Below, in pieces: positions 16,606-24,890 of a stretch of DNA of 64,000 nt (position 1 is its first letter; each line of letters opens with the position of its first letter). The stretch spans positions 124,001 through 188,000 of the forward strand of contig NZ_AMWJ02000004.1 in the NCBI RefSeq assembly GCF_000319305.2, in the 5' to 3' direction. The stretch is from Pseudomonas bharatica CSV86 (GTDB lineage: Bacteria > Pseudomonadota > Gammaproteobacteria > Pseudomonadales > Pseudomonadaceae). The translations under genes were made by a program, and so were the position numbers. The notes under the pieces are model-generated. The model was not told the DNA's origin. It did no database searches and saw only the letters and a list, made by a program, of their open reading frames with translations.

Positions 16606-17034
16606 ATGGAACCGCTGACCGCCCTGAAAACCGCTCATGTACTGGCTACCGTGCTGCTGCTTGGCAGCGCACTAGGGCTGGCGGTCTGGACCTGGAGAGC
16701 CCGGCGCACGGGTGATGCGGCAGCGGGCGGGCGGCTGCTGGCGCGGCCGCAGGGTTTTCTCTGGCTGTCGATGGGCATCGGCCTGGTGAGCCTGCCGTTT
16801 ACCGGCTGGTGGCTGGTCCACCTGGTGGGCTGGCCGCTGGGGCAGACCTGGGTGCTGGGTTCGAGCCTGCTGTATACCTTCGGCGCGCTGGCCTGGTTCT
16901 GGCTGCTGGCCCGGATCAATCACATGCGTAGCGCGCCGGACGCGGGCAAACCCCGGTTCACCCTGGCCCTGGCGTTGTTCAGCGGCATCTGTTTCATCGC
17001 CATCGCCGGCTTGATGGGCGCCAAGCCGGTCTGA
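16606..17034 (+). CDS. DUF2269 family integral membrane protein
   Basis: A 142-residue inner-membrane protein with four predicted transmembrane helices (about residues 8-28, 50-70, 77-98 and 118-138). It begins MEPLTALKTAHVLATVLLLG, with a conserved His in the first helix typical of DUF2269. A GAGGAAA ribosome site precedes ATG 16606. The function is unknown. It lies 40 bp after ilvA and converges on the phosphatase gene. Confidence 0.75.
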   Translation: MEPLTALKTAHVLATVLLLGSALGLAVWTWRARRTGDAAAGGRLLARPQGFLWLSMGIGLVSLPFTGWWLVHLVGWPLGQTWVLGSSLLYTFGALAWFWLLARINHMRSAPDAGKPRFTLALALFSGICFIAIAGLMGAKPV

Positions 17035-17043
17035 CGTCCTGGC

Positions 17044-17700
17044 TTAATCGCGCAGGCTGATCACCGGCCAGCCGCGTTTTTCGGCCTCGGCCCGCAGGTT
17101 CGGGTCGGGATCGACCGCCACCGGATTGTCCACCTGTTCCAGCAGCGGCAGGTCGTTCATCGAGTCGCTATAGAAGTAGCTGCCTTCGAGTGTCAGCCCG
17201 TTCTCTTCCAGCCAGCGCTTCAGGCGCGTCACCTTGCCTTCGCGGAAGCACGGCACGTCGATGCTGCGCCCGGTGTAGCGGCCGTCGACCAGCTCGCATT
17301 CGGTGGCGAGCAGGGTTTCCACCTCCAGGCGCTTGGCGATCGGCCCAGTGATGAAGCGGTTGGTGGCGGTGATGATGACCAGCCTGTCGCCAGCGTCGCG
17401 GTGTTTCTTCAGCAGGGCCAGGGCCTTGGGCAGGATGATCGGTTCGACGCAGTCGCGCATGAAGTCGCCATGCCATTCGTCGAGCTGGGCCATCTCGGTG
17501 GTGGCCAGGATCTCCAGGCTGAAGTTCAGGTAGGCCTGCAGGTCCAGCTTGCCGGCCAGGTAATCCTGGTAGAAGGCGTCGTTGCGGTTCTGGTACTCGA
17601 CCGGATCGAGAATGCCGCGGGCGCACAGGTAGTCGCCCCAGGCGTGGTCGCTGTCGCCGCCGAGGAGGGTGTTGTCCAGATCGAATAAAGCCAGGCGCAT
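17044..17700 (-). CDS. HAD-IB family phosphatase (possible histidinol-phosphatase)
   Basis: A 218-residue haloacid-dehalogenase hydrolase. Motif I is [16 protein letters not shown] (nucleophile Asp8 and acid/base Asp10), motif II is VIITATNRF, motif III is the Lys in [12 protein letters not shown], and motif IV is [14 protein letters not shown]. This is the SerB-like class IB with an alpha-helical cap. The P. aeruginosa gene at the same locus (PA0335) has, as I recall, been reported as histidinol-phosphate phosphatase, so a histidine-pathway role is plausible. Phosphoserine or another phosphomonoester remains possible. It is divergent from rppH. Confidence 0.82.
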   Translation of the reverse strand: MRLALFDLDNTLLGGDSDHAWGDYLCARGILDPVEYQNRNDAFYQDYLAGKLDLQAYLNFSLEILATTEMAQLDEWHGDFMRDCVEPIILPKALALLKKHRDAGDRLVIITATNRFITGPIAKRLEVETLLATECELVDGRYTGRSIDVPCFREGKVTRLKRWLEENGLTLEGSYFYSDSMNDLPLLEQVDNPVAVDPDPNLRAEAEKRGWPVISLRD

Positions 17701-17843
17701 CGAAGAGTCACTCGCATAACATCTGAAAAGTCCCACAGAATACGGACTTTTCACAACGCTGCACATAAGGTATGGCGGGCGCGTTGCTGGGCTTGCTGGC
17801 TTTGTGGAACAATGCGGCGACATGCGTTTGCGAGGTTGCTGCC

Positions 17844-18323
17844 GTGATCGACCCCGATGGTTTTCGCCCCAATGTCGGGATCATTCTCACGAATGATCTT
17901 GGACAGGTGCTATGGGCCCGGCGAATCAACCAGGATGCCTGGCAGTTTCCACAAGGGGGAATCAACCCCGATGAAACACCGGAAGATGCTCTGTACCGCG
18001 AGTTGAATGAAGAAGTAGGTCTCGAGCGTCAGGACGTGGAAATACTTGCCTGCACCCGTGGCTGGTTGCGTTATCGTTTACCCCAACGTCTGGTCCGTAC
18101 CCACAGCCAACCGCTGTGCATCGGCCAGAAACAGAAGTGGTTCCTGCTGCGGCTGGTTTCCAACGAGCAGCGGGTGCGGATGGATCTCACCGGCAAACCG
18201 GAGTTCGATGGCTGGCGCTGGGTCAGCTATTGGTATCCGCTGGGCCAGGTAGTGACATTCAAGCGCGAAGTGTACCGCCGCGCGCTCAAAGAGCTTGCCC
18301 CGCGCCTTCTGGCGCGCGACTGA
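17844..18323 (+). CDS. rppH: RNA pyrophosphohydrolase
   Basis: A 159-residue Nudix hydrolase that removes pyrophosphate from mRNA 5' ends and so triggers RNase E decay. It starts at a GTG giving [17 protein letters not shown]; the Nudix box reads [20 protein letters not shown] (about residues 39-58). Trp-rich strands WFLLRLV and [14 protein letters not shown] are characteristic of RppH. It lies 22 bp before ptsP, the same order as in P. aeruginosa and E. coli, and the two are likely co-transcribed. Confidence 0.95.
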   Translation: MIDPDGFRPNVGIILTNDLGQVLWARRINQDAWQFPQGGINPDETPEDALYRELNEEVGLERQDVEILACTRGWLRYRLPQRLVRTHSQPLCIGQKQKWFLLRLVSNEQRVRMDLTGKPEFDGWRWVSYWYPLGQVVTFKREVYRRALKELAPRLLARD

Positions 18324-18345
18324 CGACGGAGTTCGACCCCGAGCC

Positions 18346-20610
18346 ATGCTCAATACGCTGCGCAAGATCGTCCAGGAAGTTAACTCCGCCAAGGATCTCA
18401 AGACGGCGTTGGGGATCATCGTCTTGCGCGTCAAAGAGGCCATGGGCAGCCAGGTCTGCTCGGTCTACCTGCTCGACCCGGAAACCAACCGTTTCGTCCT
18501 GATGGCCACCGAGGGCCTGAACAAGCGCTCCATCGGCAAGGTCAGCATGGCGCCGAACGAGGGCCTGGTCGGCCTGGTCGGTACCCGGGAAGAGCCGCTG
18601 AACCTGGAAAACGCCGCCGACCACCCGCGCTACCGCTACTTCGCCGAGACCGGCGAGGAGCGGTTCGCCTCCTTCCTGGGTGCGCCGATCATCCACCACC
18701 GTCGCGTGGTCGGGGTGCTGGTTATCCAGCAAAAGGAGCGGCGCCAGTTCGACGAAGGGGAAGAAGCCTTCCTCGTCACCATGAGCGCGCAGCTCGCCGG
18801 GGTTATCGCCCACGCCGAGGCCACCGGTTCGATCCGCGGCCTGGGTCGCCAGGGCAAGGGTATCCAGGAAGCCAAGTTCGTCGGCGTGCCGGGCTCGCCG
18901 GGAGCCGCGGTAGGTACTGCGGTGGTCATGCTGCCGCCGGCCGACCTGGATGTAGTGCCGGACAAGACCGTCACCGACATCGACGCTGAACTCAAGCTTT
19001 TCAACAACGCCCTCGAAGGCGTGCGCAGCGACATGCGCACCCTCTCGGCCAAGCTGGCGACCCAGCTGCGCCCGGAAGAGCGGGCGTTGTTCGACGTCTA
19101 CCTGATGATGCTCGACGACGCGGCCCTGGGCGGCGAGGTGGTCGAGGTCATCAAGACCGGCCAATGGGCGCAGGGCTCCTTGCGCCAGGTGGTCGGCGAG
19201 CACGTCAACCGCTTCGAACTGATGGACGATGCCTACCTGCGCGAGCGTGCCTCGGACGTCAAGGACCTCGGCCGGCGCCTGCTGGCCTACCTCCAGGAGG
19301 CCCGCCAGCTGTCGCTGGTCTACCCGGACAACACCATCCTGGTCAGCGAAGAACTGACCCCGGCCATGCTCGGCGAAGTGCCGGAAGGCAAGCTGGTGGG
19401 CCTGGTGTCGGTGCTGGGTTCGGGCAACTCCCATGTGGCGATCCTCGCCCGAGCCATGGGCATTCCCACGGTGATGGGCCTGGTCGACCTGCCGTATTCC
19501 AAGGTCGACGGCATCCAGATGATCGTCGATGGCTACAAGGGCGACGTCTATACCAACCCCAGCGATGTGCTGCGCAAGCAGTACGCCGATGTGGTCGAGG
19601 AGGAGCGCCAGCTGGCCCAGGGCCTTGATGCCCTGCGCGAACTGCCGTGCGAAACCACCGACGGCCACCGCATGCCGCTGTGGGTCAACACCGGCCTGCT
19701 CGCCGATGTGGCCCGGGCGCAGCAGCGTGGCGCCGAGGGTGTCGGCCTGTACCGCACCGAAGTGCCATTCATGATCAACCAGCGTTTCCCCAGCGAAAAG
19801 GAACAGCTGGCCATCTACCGTGAGCAACTGGCTGCTTTCCACCCGTTGCCAGTGACCATGCGCAGCCTGGACATCGGGGGCGACAAGGCGCTGTCCTATT
19901 TCCCGATCAAGGAAGACAACCCCTTCCTTGGCTGGCGCGGCATCCGCGTTACCCTCGACCATCCGGAGATCTTCCTGGTCCAGACCCGCGCCATGCTCAA
20001 GGCCAGCGAAGGCCTGAACAACCTGCGCATCCTGCTGCCGATGATCTCCGGCATCCACGAGCTTGAAGAAGCCCTGCACCTGATCCACCGTGCCTGGGGC
20101 GAGGTGCGCGACGAAGGCACCGACGTGCCGATGCCGCCGGTGGGCGTCATGGTGGAAATCCCCGCGGCCGTGTACCAGACCCGCGAACTGGCGCGCCAGG
20201 TGGACTTCCTCTCGGTCGGTTCGAACGACCTGACCCAGTACCTGCTGGCGGTGGACCGCAACAACCCGCGCGTCGCCGACCTCTACGACTACCTGCACCC
20301 GGCGGTGCTCCAGGCCCTGCAGCATGTGGTCACGGCGGCCCATGCCGAAGGCAAGCCGGTGAGCATCTGTGGTGAAATGGCTGGTGACCCGGCGGCTGCG
20401 GTATTGCTGATGGCGATGGGCTTCGACAGCCTGTCGATGAACGCCACCAACCTGCCGAAGGTGAAATGGATGCTGCGCCAGATCAGCATGGGCAAATCGA
20501 AGGAAATGCTCGCGCAGGTCATGGAGATCGACAACCCGCAGGTTATCCACAGCACCTTGCACCTGGCCCTGAAGAACCTGGGCCTGTCGCGGATGATCAA
20601 TCCGCACTGA
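18346..20610 (+). CDS. ptsP: Phosphoenolpyruvate-protein phosphotransferase PtsP (EI-Ntr)
   Basis: A 754-residue enzyme I of the nitrogen PTS. An N-terminal GAF domain (about residues 5-160, able to sense glutamine/2-oxoglutarate in relatives) precedes the EI domain beginning near GVPGSPGAAVG. The phosphorylated His is His363 in GSGNSHVAILARAMGIPTV. The PEP-binding barrel shows LYRTEVPFM, RSLDIGGDKALSYF, LLPMISG and the catalytic Cys in VSICGEMAGDP. It transfers phosphate from PEP to NPr and then PtsN, regulating nitrogen use, potassium and polymer metabolism. The ATG at 18346 gives the family's standard length. Confidence 0.96.
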   Translation: MLNTLRKIVQEVNSAKDLKTALGIIVLRVKEAMGSQVCSVYLLDPETNRFVLMATEGLNKRSIGKVSMAPNEGLVGLVGTREEPLNLENAADHPRYRYFAETGEERFASFLGAPIIHHRRVVGVLVIQQKERRQFDEGEEAFLVTMSAQLAGVIAHAEATGSIRGLGRQGKGIQEAKFVGVPGSPGAAVGTAVVMLPPADLDVVPDKTVTDIDAELKLFNNALEGVRSDMRTLSAKLATQLRPEERALFDVYLMMLDDAALGGEVVEVIKTGQWAQGSLRQVVGEHVNRFELMDDAYLRERASDVKDLGRRLLAYLQEARQLSLVYPDNTILVSEELTPAMLGEVPEGKLVGLVSVLGSGNSHVAILARAMGIPTVMGLVDLPYSKVDGIQMIVDGYKGDVYTNPSDVLRKQYADVVEEERQLAQGLDALRELPCETTDGHRMPLWVNTGLLADVARAQQRGAEGVGLYRTEVPFMINQRFPSEKEQLAIYREQLAAFHPLPVTMRSLDIGGDKALSYFPIKEDNPFLGWRGIRVTLDHPEIFLVQTRAMLKASEGLNNLRILLPMISGIHELEEALHLIHRAWGEVRDEGTDVPMPPVGVMVEIPAAVYQTRELARQVDFLSVGSNDLTQYLLAVDRNNPRVADLYDYLHPAVLQALQHVVTAAHAEGKPVSICGEMAGDPAAAVLLMAMGFDSLSMNATNLPKVKWMLRQISMGKSKEMLAQVMEIDNPQVIHSTLHLALKNLGLSRMINPH

Positions 20611-20630
20611 ATGTGTTGATCACCACAGCC

Positions 20631-20707
20631 CCTGTGGGAGCGGGTTCACCCGCGATTACTATAGTGAATCCACTACTGCAATCGCGGGTGAACCCGCTCC
20701 CACAAGG
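20631..20707. repeat. REP pair (GGGTTCACCCGCGATT type)
   Basis: Arms 20631-20657 and 20680-20707 are inverted copies separated by 22 bp, nearly identical to the element at 14156-14231, including the spacer length. It sits between convergent ptsP and the NRDE gene. Confidence 0.9.
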
Positions 20708-20713
20708 TCCTTG

Positions 20714-21457
20714 CTAAAGCTTCAAGTCGACCTCGCCCAGATGCCCCCCGAACGGCCCAAAGCTCCTCTCCACCAGCCTGCGCCGCCCATCCGCTTCAAC
20801 TACCAGCACCGTACTCGCCCGCGTCCCATAGTTCTGGCTGGCAATGAACACGCTGGACAGCAGCCGCTCGGTTGCCAGGCCCACCCCGGTGCTGGGAAGC
20901 TCCGCGTCCGCCGCCGGCCGGGCATCCCCCAGCAGTTCGAACAGCTCTTCCGGCTGCGGATCATCCAGCCGCTCCCGCAGCGCCTCCCGCGCCTTGACCA
21001 GCTTCGGCCACGGCGTATCCAGGGCGGCGTTGGATAGTCCGTACACCCCGGCCTCCAGCATCCTCGGCGTATCCCCGGCATGCAGATACCCCAATTGCCC
21101 GGCATTCCCCACCAGCAGGTTGAACCCGGAATAAAGCCGGGCCTCGCCGGCCACCTTGTCCAGATAAGCCTCGACCGACAGTTCCCCGCGCAAATAGCCC
21201 GCCACCAGTTCGCCCCGCGACCGGGCGCCCAGGGCTTGCCCCGGGTCACGGATATTGGTCAGCGCCGCGAACCGACCCTGCGGCCCCACGCCCAACCAGG
21301 TCCCGCCGGCTTCCAGGTCACGCCCGGCATGCACGCCGGAGGCCTCGTCCCACGAGGCCAGGGCCTGGGTCGGGCGGGCGTAGAACTCGTCACGGTTGGC
21401 CGCGACGATCAGCGGCCGGGCATGTCCCGGCCGCCAGGCGAAAACGATCAGGCACAT
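20714..21457 (-). CDS. NRDE family protein
   Basis: A 247-residue member of the NRDE (transport and Golgi organisation 2-like) family. The ATG at 21457 gives the N-terminus MCLIVFAW, with Cys2 in the position of an N-terminal nucleophile after Met removal, and the name-giving NRDE motif in VAANRDEFYARPT (about residues 20-32). An upstream in-frame ATG at 21469 would bury Cys2 and is rejected. Further conserved blocks are AGGTWLGVG, RFAALTNIRDP and the C-terminal YGTRASTVLVV. The molecular function is not established. Confidence 0.88.
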   Translation of the reverse strand: MCLIVFAWRPGHARPLIVAANRDEFYARPTQALASWDEASGVHAGRDLEAGGTWLGVGPQGRFAALTNIRDPGQALGARSRGELVAGYLRGELSVEAYLDKVAGEARLYSGFNLLVGNAGQLGYLHAGDTPRMLEAGVYGLSNAALDTPWPKLVKAREALRERLDDPQPEELFELLGDARPAADAELPSTGVGLATERLLSSVFIASQNYGTRASTVLVVEADGRRRLVERSFGPFGGHLGEVDLKL

Positions 21458-21590
21458 CGTGTGTCCCATTGTCTTGTCGGTGGTGCCTCACTCTACCTCA
21501 GACCGTCCTGACAAGGTCTTCATCTGCCTGTAGTGGAGGCAAGTGCCCGGCTTCCGTTACCATGCCGGACTGAATTTTCCGGGAGCGACA

Positions 21591-22373
21591 ATGGAATTCG
21601 TGCTCTACCTGCTGCTGGGAGCCTGCGCAGGCGTGCTGGCCGGGCTGTTCGGCGTCGGTGGCGGCATCATCATCGTGCCGGTATTGGTCTTCAGCTTCAC
21701 CCTGCAAGGCTTCGATGCTTCGGTACTGACCCACCTGGCCGTCGGCACGTCGCTGGCGACCATCGTCTTTACCTCGATCAATGCCATCAGCGAGCACCAT
21801 CGCAAGGGTGCGGTGCAATGGCCGATCTTCGCCTGGATGACCCTGGGCATCCTGATCGGCGCCGTTATCGGCTCCAAGACGGCCTCGCTGATCCAGGGCC
21901 CGCACTTGCAGAAGATCATCGGCGTGTTCGCCCTGGTGGTTGCCGTGCAGATGGCCCTGGACCTCAAGCCCAAGGCCAGCCGCAGCGTGCCCGGCAAGGC
22001 CGGATTGACCCTGGCCGGCAGCGTGGTCGGCTGGGCTTCGGCGATCTTCGGCATCGGTGGCGGCTCGCTGACCGTACCGTTCCTGACCTGGCGCAGCCTG
22101 CCGATGCAGCAGGCGGTGGCGACTTCGTCGGCCTGCGGCCTGCCGATTGCCCTGGTCAGTGCCCTGAGCTTCATGCTGCTGGGTTGGCACGAGGAGCATC
22201 TGCCGCCCCATAGCCTGGGCTTCGTGTACCTGCCGGCAATGATCGGCATTGCCGTGACCAGCATGTTTTTTGCCCGCTTCGGCGCGCGTCTGGCGCACAA
22301 ACTGTCGCCGCGCTTGCTCAAACGCCTGTTCGCCGCATTGCTGTTCTGCGTCGGCCTGAGCTTTTTGCTTTAA
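21591..22373 (+). CDS. TauE/SafE family membrane transporter (sulfite/organosulfonate exporter-like)
   Basis: A 260-residue protein with seven to eight transmembrane helices. The duplicated TauE/SafE signature is present in both halves: [15 protein letters not shown] (about residues 19-33) and [15 protein letters not shown] (about 152-166). Family members move sulfite, sulfoacetate or related anions across the inner membrane; the substrate here is unknown. The gene precedes lgt by 14 bp, the same order as in other pseudomonads. Confidence 0.87.
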   Translation: MEFVLYLLLGACAGVLAGLFGVGGGIIIVPVLVFSFTLQGFDASVLTHLAVGTSLATIVFTSINAISEHHRKGAVQWPIFAWMTLGILIGAVIGSKTASLIQGPHLQKIIGVFALVVAVQMALDLKPKASRSVPGKAGLTLAGSVVGWASAIFGIGGGSLTVPFLTWRSLPMQQAVATSSACGLPIALVSALSFMLLGWHEEHLPPHSLGFVYLPAMIGIAVTSMFFARFGARLAHKLSPRLLKRLFAALLFCVGLSFLL

Positions 22374-22387
22374 CGAGAGGAGTCATC

Positions 22388-23197
22388 ATGCTGCCTTACC
22401 CGCAGATCGATCCCGTGGCACTGGCCATCGGGCCGCTGAAAATCCATTGGTATGGCCTGATGTACCTGGTCGGTATCGGTGGTGCCTGGCTGCTGGCCTC
22501 GCGCCGGCTCAAGCGCTTCGACCCCACCTGGACCAAGGAAAAGCTTTCCGACCTGGTGTTCTGGCTGTCGATGGGCGTCATCGTCGGCGGACGGCTCGGC
22601 TACGTGCTGTTCTACGACCTGAGCGCCTACCTGGCCAACCCGACCCTGATCTTCGAAGTCTGGAAGGGCGGCATGTCGTTCCACGGCGGCTTCATCGGCG
22701 TGATGCTGGCGGCGCTGTGGTTCGGCAAGCGTAACAACAAGACCTTCTTCGAACTGATGGACTTCGTCGCGCCGATGGTACCGATCGGCCTGGGTGCCGG
22801 GCGGATCGGCAACTTCATCAACGCCGAACTGTGGGGCAAGGCTACCGACGTGCCGTGGGCCATGGTCTTCCCGCCGTTCAGCGACCCGGCGCAACTGCCG
22901 CGGCATCCCTCGCAGCTGTACCAGTTCGCCCTGGAGGGCGTGGCGCTGTTCCTGATCCTCTGGCTGTACTCGCGCAAACCGCGGCCAACCATGGCGGTAT
23001 CGGGCATGTTCGCCCTGTTCTACGGGATCTTCCGCTTCATCGTCGAGTTCGTCCGCGTTCCGGACGCCCAGCTCGGCTACCTGGCCTGGGGCTGGCTGAC
23101 CATGGGTCAGATTCTCTGCGTACCGATGATCATCGGCGGCCTCGCCTTGATCTGGTGGGCCTATAATCGCAACCCGTCGGTAAAACCCGCGGTCTGA
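22388..23197 (+). CDS. lgt: Prolipoprotein diacylglyceryl transferase
   Basis: A 269-residue integral membrane enzyme that moves diacylglycerol from phosphatidylglycerol to the lipobox Cys of prelipoproteins. Seven hydrophobic segments are present; signatures are [17 protein letters not shown] at the N-terminus, [10 protein letters not shown] with the conserved His and the Lgt signature [14 protein letters not shown]. An AGGAG-like site precedes ATG 22388. It is essential in Gram-negative bacteria. thyA follows after 49 bp, a conserved linkage. Confidence 0.96.
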   Translation: MLPYPQIDPVALAIGPLKIHWYGLMYLVGIGGAWLLASRRLKRFDPTWTKEKLSDLVFWLSMGVIVGGRLGYVLFYDLSAYLANPTLIFEVWKGGMSFHGGFIGVMLAALWFGKRNNKTFFELMDFVAPMVPIGLGAGRIGNFINAELWGKATDVPWAMVFPPFSDPAQLPRHPSQLYQFALEGVALFLILWLYSRKPRPTMAVSGMFALFYGIFRFIVEFVRVPDAQLGYLAWGWLTMGQILCVPMIIGGLALIWWAYNRNPSVKPAV

Positions 23198-23246
23198 TTT
23201 TCCACGGCAGGGGCGATCCCCCTGCCGTCCTAGTTACAGGAACGCT

Positions 23247-24217
23247 ATGAAACAGTATCTGGACCTGGTCCGCGACGTCATCGAGAACGGCACCCTGCAG
23301 GAAAACCGCACCGGCGTGCGCACCATCGCCCTGCCGGGGCCATGCTGCGTTTCGACCTGCAGAAGGGCTTTCCCGCCATCACCACGCGCAAGCTGGCGTT
23401 CAAGTCGGCCATCGGCGAGATGGTCGGCTTCCTCCGTGGCGTCAGGAATGCCGCCGAGTTCCGCGAGCTGGGCTGCAAGGTCTGGGACCAGAACGCCAAC
23501 GAAAACGCCCAGTGGCTGGCCAACCCGTTCCGCCAGGGGCATGACGACCTCGGCGAGATCTACGGCGTGCAGTGGCGCCAATGGCCGGCCTACAAGCGCA
23601 TCCCGCTGGCTAACCCGGCGGCCATCGAGCTGGCGCAGAAGAACGGTTTCGTGAAGATCGCCGAGTCCGAGGAAAACGGCGAAGCCTTCGTCGTGCTGTA
23701 CAAGGCCATCGACCAGATCCGCCAGTGCGTCGACACCATCGTCAACGACCCCAACAGCCGGCGCATCCTGTTCCACGGCTGGAACTGCGCGCAACTGGAC
23801 GAAATGGCCCTGCCGCCTTGCCATCTGCTGTATCAGTTCCACCCCAACACGCAGACCAAAGAGATCTCCCTGACGCTCTACATCCGCTCCAACGACCTGG
23901 GCCTGGGCACGCCGTTCAACCTCACCGAAGGTGCGGCGCTGCTATCGCTGGTCGGCCGCCTGACCGGCTACACGCCACGCTGGTTCACCTATTTCATCGG
24001 TGATGCCCATGTGTATGAAAACCACCTGGACATGCTCAACGAGCAACTCCGGCGCGAGCCGCTGGACGCACCGAAGCTGGTGATTTCGGACCGGGTGCCG
24101 GAGTTCGCCAAGACTGGCAGGTACGAGCCGGAGTGGCTGGAAAAGATCGAGCCGAGCGATTTCAGCCTGGAAGGGTATGAGCACCACGCGCCGATGACGG
24201 CGCCGATGGCTGTCTAG
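23247..24217 (+). pseudogene. thyA: Thymidylate synthase, frameshifted by one missing G (probable sequencing error)
   Basis: Codons 1-31 ([20 protein letters not shown] ... ALPG) are in one frame, and the rest ([20 protein letters not shown] to the stop at 24217) in another. Adding one G to the GGGG run at 23336-23339 restores [11 protein letters not shown] and a 323-residue protein, the expected Pseudomonas size. The catalytic Cys is in [10 protein letters not shown], and folate/dUMP contacts ([27 protein letters not shown]) are intact. The enzyme methylates dUMP to dTMP using methylenetetrahydrofolate. Because the gene is normally needed for growth and six other genes here share the same kind of error, a read error is the best explanation. 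Confidence 0.93.
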
Positions 24218-24241
24218 GCCGGCTCTAACAGTACACACAAT

Positions 24242-24349
24242 CCCTGTGGGAGCTGGCTTGTCGGACCGCCGAACCGCAGCGATTTCGCCAGATCAGACGA
24301 CATCATTGCTCATGACGGCCCCATCGCTGGCAAGCCAGCTCCCACAGGG
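24242..24349. repeat. REP pair, one arm degenerate (GCTGGCTTGCCAGCGATGAGG type)
   Basis: The right arm (24322-24349, CATCGCTGGCAAGCCAGCTC then CCACAGGG) is a full unit; the left arm (24242-24260) matches only the outer 19 bp and then diverges. The spacer is about 60 bp. It separates thyA from cadR. Confidence 0.8.
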
Positions 24350-24362
24350 TGAGCGGCCGGCC

Positions 24363-24806
24363 TTAGTGGCCGTGACTTCTACCGACATGGGAGTGTTCTC
24401 CCTCCGGCACTGAAACCGCCCCGTTCACCTCCAGCCTCTCCAGGATCGCGCAATGTTCGCCTTCGGCGTTGCAGCGCCTGCGCAGTTCCACCAGTTGCTC
24501 CTGCAGCGCGACCAGCCCGTCGATCCTGGCCTGCACGTGCTCGATGTGCTCGTCGATCAGCGCATTGACGCTGCCGCATTGGTCCTGCGGGCTGTCCTTG
24601 AGCTTCAGCAGGCTGCGGATTTCTTCCAGCGTCATGTCCAGCGTCCGGCAGTTGCGGATGAAGGTCAGGCGCTCGACATGAGCCTGGGTGTACACCCGAT
24701 AGTTGCCCTCGCTGCGCGCCGGCTCCGCCAACAGGTTCTCCCGCTCGTAGTAGCGGATTGTCTCTACCGCGCAATCGGTGGCCTTGGCCAGTTCGCCGAT
24801 CTTCAT
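24363..24806 (-). CDS. cadR: Cd(II)/Pb(II)-responsive MerR-type regulator
   Basis: A 147-residue MerR-family activator, the same length as known Pseudomonas CadR. It has an N-terminal winged helix (MKIGELAKATDCAVETIRYY), a dimerisation helix (about 77-112) and metal-site cysteines Cys77 (DQCGSVN), Cys112 and Cys119 (RRRCNAEGEHCAIL). The C-terminus is His-rich (EGEHSHVGRSHGH), a feature of CadR. The start is ATG 24806, not the TTG at 24812. It is divergent from cadA and probably controls the MerR-type promoter at 24831-24861, autorepressing itself and activating cadA when cadmium binds. Confidence 0.94.
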   Translation of the reverse strand: MKIGELAKATDCAVETIRYYERENLLAEPARSEGNYRVYTQAHVERLTFIRNCRTLDMTLEEIRSLLKLKDSPQDQCGSVNALIDEHIEHVQARIDGLVALQEQLVELRRRCNAEGEHCAILERLEVNGAVSVPEGEHSHVGRSHGH

Positions 24807-24830
24807 CTGCAAATACCTCGATAGGTGTGC

Positions 24831-24861
24831 TTGACCCTATAGTGGCTACAGGGTGTTCACT
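24831..24861 (+). promoter_or_regulatory. MerR-type cadA promoter with CadR operator
   Basis: A -35 box TTGACC (24831-24836) is separated by 19 bp from a -10 box TTCACT (24856-24861). The overlong spacer holds the dyad ACCCT-N11-AGGGT (24834-24854). This is the classic architecture that needs MerR-family DNA unwinding for activation. It lies between the divergent cadR and cadA starts. Confidence 0.85.
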
Positions 24862-24890
24862 TGGCAACAGGACCTTTCCGGTGAACCCTT

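Noticed and set aside
18286-20607. 773-codon minus-strand ORF
   Set aside because: Complete antisense shadow of ptsP; high-GC codon bias keeps the opposite frame open. The translation is His/Gln/Ala-rich without domains.
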